A stretch of 39,723 nucleotides of DNA from Phycisphaerae bacterium (GCA_016929015.1 JAFGJQ010000450.1:1-39723), one strand, 5' to 3'; numbered from the stretch's first letter, positions 24,588-32,524 are shown. Program-made: numbers and translations. The notes: a model not told the origin generated them from the letters alone.

Positions 24588-24843
24588 AGTCTTTTGGGAG
24601 GTGGAGGATGAGACTGGTTTTTCGCTCGCGGATATCAGGACCGAACGCGAATTCCCATAAGCGCCGACGCCCCCGCGCGACGCGACACATTCGGCCTTTT
24701 ACCGGACAGGCTCACGCGTGGGTCCTCGTAACCAGAAGGCGAAATTTTTCTGCGGGCCGCAGGCAAGACGATGCGGTGAAAGCAGCAGTTCGGGGCTGCA
24801 CACGCCGGCGGACGCGGCCGACTCGGCGTGCGAACGGATCCGG
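24588..24843. other. Intergenic stretch between dapD and the flagellin promoter
   Basis: With the flagellin leader it makes a 569-base gap (24275-24843). I see no coding frame and no T-tract terminator behind dapD. A GC hairpin CTGCGGGCCGCAG near 24752-24764 is present without a T-run in the right place. Confidence 0.4.
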
Positions 24844-25638
24844 CTACCCGTTCAGGGGCGTTGGACGCAGCGCGCTCTCCAGCGCCGTCCGCGCATCCGT
24901 GCGAGAATCACGGTACTTCACGATGATCGCCGCGGCGATGGACAACCCGTGCGATTCCGCGAACGCGCCCGACGCCGTACGCGCACCCGAAACCACCACC
25001 GCGCCCGCCGGAATCACCAGCACGCCCTCGACCGCACGGATGATCCGTCCGTGCACCAGGTCATACACCGGCGTGGAGGCCGCCAGCACCACGCCCGCCG
25101 CGAGAACGGCCTCCCGCCCGATGCGAACCCCTTCGTACACGCCGCAGTTGCCGCCCAGAAACGCATCGTCCTCCACGATGACCGGCAGCGCGCCGATCGG
25201 CTCCAGTACGCCGCCGACCTGGGCCGCCGCCGACACGTGCACATTCCGCCCCACCTGCGCGCACGAGCCGACCAGGGCGTGGCTGTCGATCAGCGTCCCG
25301 CCGTCCACGTGCGCCCCTACGTTCACGTACGCCGGCGGCATGATGACCACGTCCGGCGCCACGTACGCCCCGCGGCGGATGGCCGTGCCGCCCGGCACCA
25401 CCCGCACCCCCGGCGGACACGCTGACGGCGGGAACAACAGGTCGCGATCGCGATAGGCAAACGCGCCGGCGGCCATCGGCTCCAGACGCGAAAGCCGGAA
25501 CACCTGCAAAATCCCCTCCTTGACGTCGCGGTTCACCTTCCACCCGCCGGCCGCGTCCGGCTCGGCCGCCCGAAGGGTTCCGTTCTCCAGGGCGTCCAGG
25601 AGGGCGATGCACTCCTCGCGCGTCTGCGGAATGCTCAT
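24844..25638 (-). CDS. dapD: 2,3,4,5-tetrahydropyridine-2,6-dicarboxylate N-succinyltransferase
   Basis: A 264-residue enzyme that succinylates tetrahydrodipicolinate in the succinylase branch of diaminopimelate and lysine synthesis. The N-terminal helical part is followed by a left-handed beta helix of hexapeptide repeats. DapD-specific stretches include M-P-P-A-Y-V-N-V-G-A-H-V-D-G-G-T, V-G-S-C-A-Q-V-G-R-N-V-H, V-G-G-V-L-E-P and I-P-A-G-A-V-V-V-S-G. It is four bases behind dapA, so the two are surely cotranscribed. The ATG at 25638 is chosen because GGGAG stands nine bases ahead. The presence of dapD indicates the succinylase route rather than the LL-diaminopimelate aminotransferase route common in some Planctomycetes; dapC and dapE are not in the window. 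Confidence 0.95.
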   Translation of the reverse strand: MSIPQTREECIALLDALENGTLRAAEPDAAGGWKVNRDVKEGILQVFRLSRLEPMAAGAFAYRDRDLLFPPSACPPGVRVVPGGTAIRRGAYVAPDVVIMPPAYVNVGAHVDGGTLIDSHALVGSCAQVGRNVHVSAAAQVGGVLEPIGALPVIVEDDAFLGGNCGVYEGVRIGREAVLAAGVVLAASTPVYDLVHGRIIRAVEGVLVIPAGAVVVSGARTASGAFAESHGLSIAAAIIVKYRDSRTDARTALESALRPTPLNG

Positions 25639-25642
25639 GATC

Positions 25643-26596
25643 TCAGGCTCCCGCACAAACGGACCTGCACGAGGCCGCTGCGGACGACATGGCCCGCGCC
25701 GCGCACGCGGTTTCCGCGGCGCAGGCCTGTCGCAGGGCCGCCCGCACCGTCTCGTGACAGGCTTCGGACAACGGAGTCAGCGGCGTACGCAGCACGTTCT
25801 CGATCAGGCCCATCTCCGCCAGAGTGAATTTGACGGGGATCGGATTGGACTCGATGAAGTTTGCCCTCATCAGCGGGAACAGCTTCGCGTGCAACGCGGC
25901 GGCCTCCTCCCGCCGACCGGCCAGGGCCGCCCGCACCAGGGCTGCGAAGGACCCGGGCACCTGGTTCGAAATCACGCTGATCACTCCATCGCCGCCCAGG
26001 GCAATCATGGGCAGGGTCAGGGAGTCCTCTCCGGACAACACAACGAAATGCGGCGGCCGCGATCGCAGAATGGCGGACGCCTGGTCCAGGTCCGCCACCG
26101 CCTGCTTGATTCCCACAAACTGCGGGCCCTCCGCCAGGCGCAGCACGGTCTCCGGGGCCAGGGGAACGCCCGTGCGACCGGGCACGTTGTACAGAAGGAT
26201 CGGCAGATCCACCGCGTCGGCGATCGCCCGGTAGTGGTCGATCATCCCCTGCTGCGTCGGCTTCACGTAGTACGGCGTGACGTGCAGCAGGATGTCCACC
26301 CCGATACGGGCGCACCGCCGTGACAAATCCACGGCCTTGGCGGTCTGGTTGCTGCCCGCGCCGGCAATGACCGGCACACGGCCCGCCGTTTGCTCCACGA
26401 CGACGGCCAGCGTGCGCTCCCATTCGTCGGTGGTCATGGCGGCGGATTCGCCGGTGGTTCCACAGGACACCAGGCCGGCCACGCCGGCTTCCAGTTGGCG
26501 GTCGACCAGCTTGCGCAGCGACTTCTCATCGATGCACCCATCTGCGCGGAACGGGGTTGCCAGCGCGGTGTAGACTCCGGTCAAACGCGGTTCCAT
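25643..26596 (-). CDS. dapA: 4-hydroxy-tetrahydrodipicolinate synthase
   Basis: A 317-residue TIM-barrel aldolase that condenses pyruvate with aspartate semialdehyde. Key residues are seen: G-T-T-G-E-S (46-51), T-P-Y-Y (107-110), Y136 in L-L-Y-N-V-P-G-R-T-G with R141, and the Schiff-base lysine K164 in V-G-I-K-Q. The start at 26596 (M-E-P-R-L-T-G-V-Y-T-A) has a GGAAAGG site and lies inside the end of dapB (16-base overlap), implying translational coupling. About 25 C-terminal residues rich in Ala, Cys and Ser run past the usual end. The product feeds dapB in the same operon. Confidence 0.96.
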   Translation of the reverse strand: MEPRLTGVYTALATPFRADGCIDEKSLRKLVDRQLEAGVAGLVSCGTTGESAAMTTDEWERTLAVVVEQTAGRVPVIAGAGSNQTAKAVDLSRRCARIGVDILLHVTPYYVKPTQQGMIDHYRAIADAVDLPILLYNVPGRTGVPLAPETVLRLAEGPQFVGIKQAVADLDQASAILRSRPPHFVVLSGEDSLTLPMIALGGDGVISVISNQVPGSFAALVRAALAGRREEAAALHAKLFPLMRANFIESNPIPVKFTLAEMGLIENVLRTPLTPLSEACHETVRAALRQACAAETACAARAMSSAAASCRSVCAGA

Positions 26597-27282
26597 GATC
26601 CGGACCTTTCCAGAAACATCTCGAAATCCAGCAGACCCGCAGGCCGGGCCTGGACCAGCCACTCGGCCGCCCGTACGGCCCCCGTCGCGAAGATATCACG
26701 CGACCGGGCCTGATGCGTGATGACCAGCGATTCCGCGGCTCCCTCGAAGATGATGCTGTGCTCGCCCGGCTGGCCGCCCTGACGCAGCGAGACCACGGGC
26801 ACCGATTCCCGTCCCGACGCCCGGGCGATGATGTCCGCAAGCACGTTCGCCGTGCCGGACGGGGCGTCCACCTTGGCGCTGTGATGGCGCTCCACCAGGC
26901 CCGGCTCAAACTCCGGGAAGGCCCGCAGGGCCGCGGCCGCTTCGCAGACGATCCGGCGCAGGACGGCCACTCCGATCGAGAAGTTGGCGGCGGCCAGCAG
27001 CGGCGTGCCCGTTTCCGTCGTCAGTGGCTCCAGGTCTTTCGGGGCCCAGCCCGTGGTCCCGCAGACAACGGGAACGCGCAGCCGAAGCAGGGCAGTCACG
27101 TTCTCCCGGGCGGCGGACGGCTGCGTGAACTCGAACGCCACGTCCGGGCGAGCGGCTTCAACCACCTCCGCCAGCGCGGGGCCGCCCAGCTCAACACGGG
27201 CGGTGACCTCGTGGCCGCGCTCGCCGGCCACGGTCTCGATGGCGCGTCCCATCTTCCCCAGGCCCACCAGGGCGATTCGCAT
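26581..27282 (-). CDS. dapB: 4-hydroxy-tetrahydrodipicolinate reductase
   Basis: A 233-residue NAD(P)H-dependent reductase, somewhat shorter than E. coli DapB (273). The N-terminal Rossmann loop is G-L-G-K-M-G (7-12); C-G-T-T-G-W (74-79) and A-A-N-F-S-I-G-V (98-105) are family motifs. The catalytic region E-R-H-H-S-A-K-V-D-A-P-S-G-T holds H133, H134 and K137. The ATG at 27282 follows GGAG and fits the family start; the longer frame upstream is leader sequence. It is the first gene of dapB-dapA-dapD. A terminator-like hairpin ends 36 bases before the start, which could make expression attenuated. Confidence 0.95.
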   Translation of the reverse strand: MRIALVGLGKMGRAIETVAGERGHEVTARVELGGPALAEVVEAARPDVAFEFTQPSAARENVTALLRLRVPVVCGTTGWAPKDLEPLTTETGTPLLAAANFSIGVAVLRRIVCEAAAALRAFPEFEPGLVERHHSAKVDAPSGTANVLADIIARASGRESVPVVSLRQGGQPGEHSIIFEGAAESLVITHQARSRDIFATGAVRAAEWLVQARPAGLLDFEMFLERSGSWNRV

Positions 27283-27308
27283 GGGAGACTCCGTTCTGGC
27301 CCGGGCGG

Positions 27309-27345
27309 AAACACAAACGGCCCGCCCGAATTTCATCGGCGGGCC
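27309..27345 (-). promoter_or_regulatory. Terminator-like hairpin in the dapB leader
   Basis: On the minus strand GGCCCGCC (27345-27338) pairs with GGCGGGCC (27326-27319), then GTTTGTGTTT follows. It lies about 36 bases before the dapB start and about 240 bases after the dUTPase stop. It could terminate upstream transcription or act as an attenuator of the dap operon. No lysine-riboswitch core was recognised ahead of it. Confidence 0.6.
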
Positions 27346-27588
27346 TTGTCCGTCCACAGAAATGGTTTTTGCGAATCGCCCTCCGCACGATCCTGCCCGC
27401 CACTGAACGGCATTGCGTCCACGTCGTGCGTCGCGGCGACCCCCACGGCTGCGTGAGCGGCAGGCTACCCATGCGTGCATCCGGCGTCAAGGCTCTCGCG
27501 GGACTCCGTGCGTGAGCGCATCGGATGTGTTCGACGACGGGAATCGATCGCCGAACTGCCGGTTGGCTGACGTCACGGCCCGACCGGA

Positions 27589-28005
27589 TCACGGCTCCAG
27601 CGTAATCGCCTGGTTGTCCGACTCGTCCTTGCCCTGCATGGAGTAGTTGTTGTCCTGGCGCTGGTGGTTGACGTGCAGCTTCTTGCAGTAGAGCTGCTCG
27701 ACGTCGGCGGCGTTCAGGCCCACGCACTGGGCCATGCTGATCCAGAAGAACAGCAGGTCGATGATCTCTACGCGGGCGTTCTGCACGTCCGCCAACTCGA
27801 ACCGCCGGCCCTGCTTCGCCTCCGCGCACCAGTGCTTCCAGTACGTGCAGTCTCGCAGTTCCTCCAGCTCGTTGCTGGCCGCCGCGATGTAGTCGTTCAG
27901 CCACCGGCCCGCCGTTTGCGGGTCAAACCGCTCCCGCAGGGCCGCTGTGTCAAACCCGATCCGGCGGTTCAACTCCGCCTGGAGATCAAACAGCTTTTGC
28001 AGCAC
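27589..28005 (-). CDS. Dimeric dUTPase-type (all-alpha NTP pyrophosphatase) protein
   Basis: A 138-residue helical protein. The start is the GTG at 28005 behind GGGAGGA. It has the E46-x2-E49 motif (N-E-L-E-E-L-R-D) and the E80-x2-D83 motif (A-R-V-E-I-I-D-L-L-F-F-W) that bind the magnesium ions in MazG/dimeric dUTPases, with the L-Q-A-E-L-N segment near the N-terminus and a Y-x-x-K-L-x-x-N-H end typical of dUTPase-2. The probable reaction is dUTP to dUMP and pyrophosphate, keeping uracil out of DNA and supplying dTMP synthesis; other dNTPs cannot be ruled out. It lies upstream of the dap operon, apart by 306 bases. Confidence 0.85.
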   Translation of the reverse strand: MLQKLFDLQAELNRRIGFDTAALRERFDPQTAGRWLNDYIAAASNELEELRDCTYWKHWCAEAKQGRRFELADVQNARVEIIDLLFFWISMAQCVGLNAADVEQLYCKKLHVNHQRQDNNYSMQGKDESDNQAITLEP

Positions 28006-28274
28006 GGCTATCCTCCCGTCCGGCCGAATTGGAATGCAATCCCGGCGACCGGCCGCCCTCCGCACGCCCGCGCCACGGGCAGGCGCCGCGTGCCGGCGAC
28101 AGGCTCTTCGCTTCCGGTCGGTCATTGTACGGCCTGCGACCGAGGGGCGGCAACGCCGCGGAATTCCGGGCCGGCGGGGCGGCTTGCGAAACGCGCGGCG
28201 ATTCTGTATGGAATGGGACGCCGGCTCGAGTGGAGCAGGCCCGGAATCGTGATGACCATTTGGGAGATGTTCGC

Positions 28275-28511
28275 ATGGCAGATATCGACAAGCTCAAAGT
28301 GACCGTAGATCGCGATGCCTGCATCGGTGACGGTGCGTGCTGCAACGACGCACCGGAAACCTTTGAAATGGACGACGAAGACAAGGCCGTGGTCAAGCAA
28401 GGCGGCTCCGACAGCCGCGACGCGATCCTCGAGGCCGCCCAGAACTGCCCGACCGACGCGATCACCGTTGTCGACAAGGCAACGGGCAAGAAGCTCTATC
28501 CCGAGGACTGA
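28275..28511 (+). CDS. Single-cluster ferredoxin with Asp at the second ligand position
   Basis: A 78-residue ferredoxin starting at an ATG behind GGGAG. The cluster motif is C16-I-G-D19-G-A-C22 with the fourth ligand C58-P, so the second cysteine of the usual C-x2-C-x2-C is replaced by aspartate. Pyrococcus furiosus ferredoxin has the same D-type motif and can hold a [4Fe-4S] cluster with Asp ligation or a [3Fe-4S] form. C23 is an extra cysteine next to the third ligand. The surrounding D-A-P-E-T-F-E-M-D-D-E-D-K-A tract is typical of this class. It carries electrons in the cytoplasm; the partner enzyme is not evident. It is divergent from the dUTPase gene. Confidence 0.93.
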   Translation: MADIDKLKVTVDRDACIGDGACCNDAPETFEMDDEDKAVVKQGGSDSRDAILEAAQNCPTDAITVVDKATGKKLYPED

Positions 28512-28826
28512 CGCGGTCGGATCCACCAACTCTGTCTGCATTTCGATGAAGAGCGGCGAGGCTGCGCCCGTCGCTTTTCGCGCGCGCTCTGCTCTGTTTT
28601 GTGGCCGGCCGCCCCCCCCGCTGCCGTTCCAGACCCGGGTCCGGATATCATCCGAATTACACCTCCGGTGGAGGTATTCGTCTGAGAGCCGACCTCCCGT
28701 CTCCCTGCCCTCGAACGACCTAACGCCCTTCCCAAAACTCTCCGATGACCAAGGCATCGGCGGCCCCAATCCAGGGGGGGCAGTGGGCCGATCGGCAGGA
28801 TACGACCCAGGGAGCCCGAAACTGAC
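28512..28826. other. Intergenic stretch before the HDOD gene
   Basis: About 315 bases with no gene. It contains a C-run and a G-run, and a small perfect hairpin ACCTCC-GGT-GGAGGT near 28660-28674. No clear terminator or promoter was found. Confidence 0.4.
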
Positions 28827-29744
28827 ATGAACGCACACGTGATCGAATCCATCCGGAAAGCCGCGGCAGTCCCTTCGATCCCGCAGGTGGTAACGCGTTT
28901 TCTCGAGGTCATCCAGGATCCGAACTTCCGCTATGAAGAGGTCGTCAAGGTTCTTTCGGCGGATGCGGGCACGGTCAGCGAAATCCTTCGCCTGGCCAAC
29001 TCGGCCCTTTTCGGGCTGCCTCGCGAGGTGACCTCGCTGCGGCAGGCCCTGACCCTTCTGGGGCCCAAGCGAACCCGTTCGCTCGTCCTGGGCCGCTGTC
29101 TCGTGGACCGAATGAGCGACTATCCGGCCGGCCGCCTGGACAAGACCTACTTCTGGCGACGGTCGCTCGTCGGATCGGTCCTTGCCACCCGACTGGCCGA
29201 TGCCGTGGCCCCGGACCTGCGTGAAGAGGCATTCGTGGCGGGCCTGCTGGCCGACATCGGCGTTGCGATCCTTGCGAACGCACTGAATGAACAGTACGAA
29301 CCGATCTCCGGCGAATACCGGCCCAAAGGGCGATACATCGGCGAGGACGAGGAGCGAGAGTGCGTCGGCGTCACCCACGCCGAGGTCTCCGCCATGGTTC
29401 TCTCGAGTTGGGGCCTGCCCGAAACCATCTGCACGGCCGTCAACCTTCAACAGTCCTTTGGCATCCAGGCCACGGAGCCGGCCCACCGAGTCGCCCGCAT
29501 CCTGAATTCGGCGGACCGCGTGGCCAAACTGCTCTGTGAGATTCCAGAGGAAGAGGAAGTAGCCCTGACCTGCGGAGAGGCCGCGGCCTTTATCGGCGTG
29601 GACCTGCACACCCTGGCCGGCATTCTGGAAAACATCGAGGCGGACGTTCAGGAATTGGCCCTCATCCTGCGAACGGACGTGATTCCCAGTTCCGTCTACG
29701 CGCGAATCGCCAAGGTGATCCAGCGGCAACTGCTGCCGGCCTAG
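28827..29744 (+). CDS. HDOD-domain signalling protein
   Basis: A 305-residue protein. The HDOD domain, a degenerate HD hydrolase fold, covers about residues 15-215: I-P-S/Q-V-V pattern P-S-I-P-Q-V-V-T-R-F, then L-S-A-D-A-G-T-V-S-E-I-L-R-L-A-N-S-A-L-F-G-L, L-R-Q-A-L-T-L-L-G, and later V-T-H-A-E-V-S-A-M-V-L-S-S-W-G-L-P. The metal-binding HD pair is lacking, as usual for HDOD, so no hydrolase activity is expected. Such proteins regulate motility, biofilm or stress responses through protein contacts. No attached EAL, GGDEF or kinase domain is seen. The ribosome-binding site (AGGGAG) is rather far from the ATG. Confidence 0.93.
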   Translation: MNAHVIESIRKAAAVPSIPQVVTRFLEVIQDPNFRYEEVVKVLSADAGTVSEILRLANSALFGLPREVTSLRQALTLLGPKRTRSLVLGRCLVDRMSDYPAGRLDKTYFWRRSLVGSVLATRLADAVAPDLREEAFVAGLLADIGVAILANALNEQYEPISGEYRPKGRYIGEDEERECVGVTHAEVSAMVLSSWGLPETICTAVNLQQSFGIQATEPAHRVARILNSADRVAKLLCEIPEEEEVALTCGEAAAFIGVDLHTLAGILENIEADVQELALILRTDVIPSSVYARIAKVIQRQLLPA

Positions 29745-29775
29745 CCGCTCCGGGCTGCCGTCCGCAAACTGCATC

Positions 29776-29810
29776 CGCCCCGGTCGGTTGTCGGCCGGGG
29801 CGTTCCTTTT
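29776..29810 (+). terminator. Intrinsic terminator of the HDOD gene
   Basis: CGCCCCGG (29776-29783) pairs with CCGGGGCG (29795-29802) around an 11-base loop, followed by TTCCTTTT. It starts 32 bases after the stop. Confidence 0.85.
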
Positions 29811-29931
29811 CTGCCGCCTCCCGCTCCGGCGAACCGTTTGCAGCGATTGCCGACGGCTCGGTAGAATGCCCGCCCGCACCGAAACACAAGCTGCAGAACG
29901 CGGCATTGGCCGGTTGCGACGGGAGGCGGAC

Positions 29932-30738
29932 ATGCCCATTCACCCCACGGCCATCGTTCACCCGGACGCCCGCATCGACGAGTCCGCGGATATCGGACCG
30001 TACGTCATCATCGACGGCCCCGTTCAGATCGGCGCGCACGTACGTGTTTACGGGCACGCCTATCTGACGGGCTGGACGGAGATCGCGGCAGACTGCCAGA
30101 TTCATCCTCATGCCGTAGTCGGACATCTGCCGCAGGACCTGGCCCACGACGGCGGCGTCAGCTACTGCCGCATTGGCGAAGGCACGATCATCCGCGAAGG
30201 CGTGAGTATCCATCGCGGAACCGGCGCCGATACGGAAACGGTCATTGGCAAGCGGTGTTTTCTCATGGCGAACTCGCACGTGGCGCACAACTGTCGCGTG
30301 GGAGACGACGTAAAGATGGCGAACGGCGCCTTGCTCGGCGGGCACGTCCGGGTGGGAAGCGGAGTGTTCCTTTCCGGCGGTGCCGGAGTGCATCAATTCG
30401 TGCGAATTGGTGAACTGGCCATCGTCGGGGGAAACGCCAAAGCCGTGATGGACGTGCCACCGTTCACCATGACCGACGTGTTTGGGCGCGTCGTCGGACT
30501 GAACGCGGTCGGCATCCGGCGAGCGGGTTTCAGCACTGCGGAGCAAGACGAATTGAAGAAGGCGATCCGGACGCTGTACCGGACGGGGCTGCCCTTCCGC
30601 CAAGCGATCGAACGCATTGCCCAGAGCCTGAAGACGCCCCCCGGGCAGCGGTTGGTGGCTTTTTTGCGGGAGCCCTCGCGACGCGGCATAGCGGGAGCCG
30701 TTCGGCGACCGGGCCCCGGCCCCCAGCATATGGTTTGA
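29932..30738 (+). CDS. lpxA: UDP-N-acetylglucosamine O-acyltransferase (LpxA)
   Basis: A 268-residue left-handed beta-helix acyltransferase with an ATG behind GGGAGGCGG. Hexapeptide repeats fill residues about 1-180 (I-H-P-T-A-I-V-H-P-D-A). Specific motifs are S-I-H-R-G-T (92-97), N-S-H-V-A-H-N-C-R-V-G with the catalytic histidine H119 (E. coli H125), and V-H-Q-F-V-R-I-G. The C-terminal helical domain has G-R-V-V-G-L-N-A-V-G-I-R-R-A-G-F, as in LpxA. The enzyme makes the first step of lipid A synthesis and so suggests an outer membrane with lipid A. No lpxB, lpxC or lpxD is adjacent. The C-terminal 20 residues are Arg/Pro-rich and unlike the family. Confidence 0.93.
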   Translation: MPIHPTAIVHPDARIDESADIGPYVIIDGPVQIGAHVRVYGHAYLTGWTEIAADCQIHPHAVVGHLPQDLAHDGGVSYCRIGEGTIIREGVSIHRGTGADTETVIGKRCFLMANSHVAHNCRVGDDVKMANGALLGGHVRVGSGVFLSGGAGVHQFVRIGELAIVGGNAKAVMDVPPFTMTDVFGRVVGLNAVGIRRAGFSTAEQDELKKAIRTLYRTGLPFRQAIERIAQSLKTPPGQRLVAFLREPSRRGIAGAVRRPGPGPQHMV

Positions 30739-30746
30739 CCGTGGGT

Positions 30747-30785
30747 ATTACAGTCGAGACGCTGCCAGTACACTACGACTGTAAT
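30747..30785. repeat. Perfect 10-base inverted repeat behind lpxA
   Basis: ATTACAGTCG (30747-30756) and CGACTGTAAT (30776-30785) are exact complements with 19 bases between. It starts eight bases after the lpxA stop; there is no T-tract. It could be an operator for downstream genes or an RNA hairpin. Confidence 0.55.
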
Positions 30786-30893
30786 TCCAGGGGGTCTGGA
30801 CGAAAATCACTTAATGGGGTATGGTGCCCCGTACCGATAATGGGGTCTATGGTCTGTCGCGTGCTCTCGGTGGAGGGTGCGGACCCCAGGGGC

Positions 30894-30920
30894 AGAATTT
30901 TGGCGAATCACCAAAATTCT
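30894..30920. repeat. Perfect 10-base inverted repeat with 7-base loop
   Basis: AGAATTTTGG (30894-30903) and CCAAAATTCT (30911-30920) are exact complements around CGAATCA. It is AT-rich in a GC-rich genome and lies about 430 bases before the first small lipoprotein gene. Confidence 0.55.
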
Positions 30921-31048
30921 CCTTGCGGCAGACAGGGGGCTTCGGCATAATCTCCGCCCAACACGGGCGGGGCGTGCCAGCTCGCCCCGGTGCGGGCCTC
31001 GTTCGGTCCGCGATGGACTTGTGGGTTGGAAGGTGGAACAGTCCTTTC

Positions 31049-31135
31049 CCCTGTCGGCGTACGAGGGCTGGACAGGGATGCATATAGAGCGGAAGCCCTG
31101 GCGAGTTTGCCTGGTGGCGCGGTGAGAGACCAGGC
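31049..31135 (+). other. Possible structured RNA segment
   Basis: The 608-base gap 30739-31346 holds no convincing gene. Here two hairpins stand next to each other: CCCTGTC (31049-31055) with GACAGGG (31071-31077), and GCCTGGT (31109-31115) with ACCAGGC (31129-31135). Together with the two inverted repeats upstream they suggest a structured transcript or leader. I do not recognise tmRNA, 4.5S, 6S or any riboswitch class, and strand is assumed from the neighbours. Confidence 0.25.
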
Positions 31136-31346
31136 AGCGCGGAATCGGCGGGGTATGACGGTAGAGCCATCCAACACGATCTGACGTGGTGGAAAAACGG
31201 ATTCAATTCGCGAGCACGAGATGATGCCGCGGCGGCGATGATTACGCCGCGACCCAAACGGGAAGGCCACGAGTTCGGGTAGGTCTGGTAAGAAGATTCA
31301 CGAAGTCTTGCATGCCTGCCCGCGAAACTGTCAGGAGGACGAGACG

Positions 31347-31598
31347 ATGACCAAGAAGGCCCCGAAAATGCTGGCTGCCCTTGCCATGGGGAGCCTGACG
31401 CTGGCGTTTGGGGGATGCCTGGGGAGCGGCGTCTGGCAGACGGTTATTACGGACGTGGCGATGGACAACGCGTTCGACTTGTTCCTGGGCGATGGCGCGG
31501 TGCCGGACTTAGCTCCAATCGGGTTTGAGATCGATTCGCATGAGCCGACACCGGTGCGAGAGGATCTGGGACCGGCTCTGGACGAGTTCGGGAGTTAG
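31347..31598 (+). CDS. Small lipoprotein of unknown function, copy 1
   Basis: An 83-residue protein starting at an ATG with AGGAGG ahead. A basic start and hydrophobic stretch end in the lipobox F21-G-G-C24. The mature part is short and acidic: V-W-Q-T-V-I-T-D-V-A-M-D-N-A-F-D-L-F-L-G-D, then a Pro/Glu-rich tail. It resembles the second lipoprotein 207 bases downstream in the lipobox and in the D/N-x-x-F-D-L-F motif, so the two are probably an old tandem duplication. No known domain. It should be anchored in the envelope by lipid. Confidence 0.75.
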   Translation: MTKKAPKMLAALAMGSLTLAFGGCLGSGVWQTVITDVAMDNAFDLFLGDGAVPDLAPIGFEIDSHEPTPVREDLGPALDEFGS

Positions 31599-31727
31599 GC
31601 AGGCACGACCGGGAACCATGGTGCGGAAGGTGCGGCCGCCAGGGGAACGGAAGTCGGGTTGACAGCAAAGGCCGTCAGATGGCGATCTGCCTGAGCGGCA
31701 GACGAAGATATAGTGGCGTTTTCACGG

Positions 31728-31737
31728 TTCACGTGAA
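31728..31737. repeat. Ten-base palindrome between the small lipoproteins
   Basis: TTCACGTGAA is a perfect palindrome about 70 bases before the second lipoprotein start, a common place for an operator. A TATAGT box lies at 31709-31714 just upstream without a clear -35. Confidence 0.4.
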
Positions 31738-31804
31738 TAGTTGAGAGCGACACGCCCGGGGAGCCGGGCACGCAAGTTCGCGAACTTTTTTTCAAGGAGG
31801 TCCA

Positions 31805-32092
31805 ATGATGGGCAAAACGACAAAGGTCTTGGCGTTGGTAGCCACGGCAGGTCTGACGTTCGGAGGCTGTATGCCGAGCTGCTGCTGCGGCTTGCCGAAC
31901 TTCTGCCAGGTGATGTGGGGCGTCGCCCTGAATGCCGTGACGGAGTTCGTCTGGGACAACGATGCAGTGTTCGACCTGTTCCAGGACGATTTCGGCACCG
32001 GCGCGCTGTATGACGACCGCTTCACGGCGGCACCGACTCGTGGCGAGCCGGAAGGCGCCAACGTCAACAACCTGGGCGCCGGCAATCAGTAG
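31805..32092 (+). CDS. Small lipoprotein of unknown function, copy 2
   Basis: A 95-residue protein starting M-M-G-K-T behind a strong AAGGAGG site; either of the two ATGs may be used. The signal peptide ends in the lipobox F19-G-G-C22, followed by a Cys-rich stretch (M-P-S-C-C-C-G-L-P-N-F-C) not found in copy 1. The middle, V-A-L-N-A-V-T-E-F-V-W-D-N-D-A-V-F-D-L-F, parallels copy 1. The end is polar and glycine-rich. A strong terminator lies 71 bases after the stop. No family recognised. Confidence 0.75.
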   Translation: MMGKTTKVLALVATAGLTFGGCMPSCCCGLPNFCQVMWGVALNAVTEFVWDNDAVFDLFQDDFGTGALYDDRFTAAPTRGEPEGANVNNLGAGNQ

Positions 32093-32163
32093 TCTGCCCC
32101 CATGGTTGAGTCTCACTCGGCTTTCCGGGTGAGAACGGTACTGCAAGTCAGCATGCCGACAAC

Positions 32164-32205
32164 CAGCAGGGTCGGGGCCATCGGCTCCGGCCCTGCTGTG
32201 TTTGT
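32164..32205 (+). terminator. Intrinsic terminator of the small lipoprotein unit
   Basis: A 16-pair stem (32164-32179 with 32183-32198, two G-T pairs) with a 3-base loop is followed by TGTTTGTG. The remaining sequence to 32524 holds no gene I can support. Confidence 0.8.
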
Positions 32206-32524
32206 GTCCGGGCCGGGACGGCGAACGACGGCTCCCGATCCGCAGCTTCCTCCCCACCGTTGACGCCCCCCTTCAACGGGGACTCCCTCCCGCCTAAACA
32301 CTCACCTGCGCGGGAGAAAACGACATGGCCGAGCGGCGTGCGAGGGTCCGAAAACACGACGGTGAACCCGGTAGGAGGTGTGGCAGGCAGGGACGAAGTT
32401 GCCGGCGGGATATCTGATTTCTACGATTTCTCAGGACGATACAAAAAGGGAAAGCCCCTCGCCGACACCCGGCGTACCGGGCGGCGTGGTGCCGCGTTCG
32501 CCGTGACCAGGGAAGCGTGCGATC

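Noticed and set aside
28122-29939. Minus-strand open frame of 605 codons across the HDOD and ferredoxin genes
   Set aside because: Fully antisense to two genes with clear families; no signals of its own.
31049-31135. tRNA, tmRNA or SRP RNA in the gap behind lpxA
   Set aside because: No T-loop or acceptor pairing for a tRNA, no tag reading frame for tmRNA, and no SRP tetraloop core could be found.
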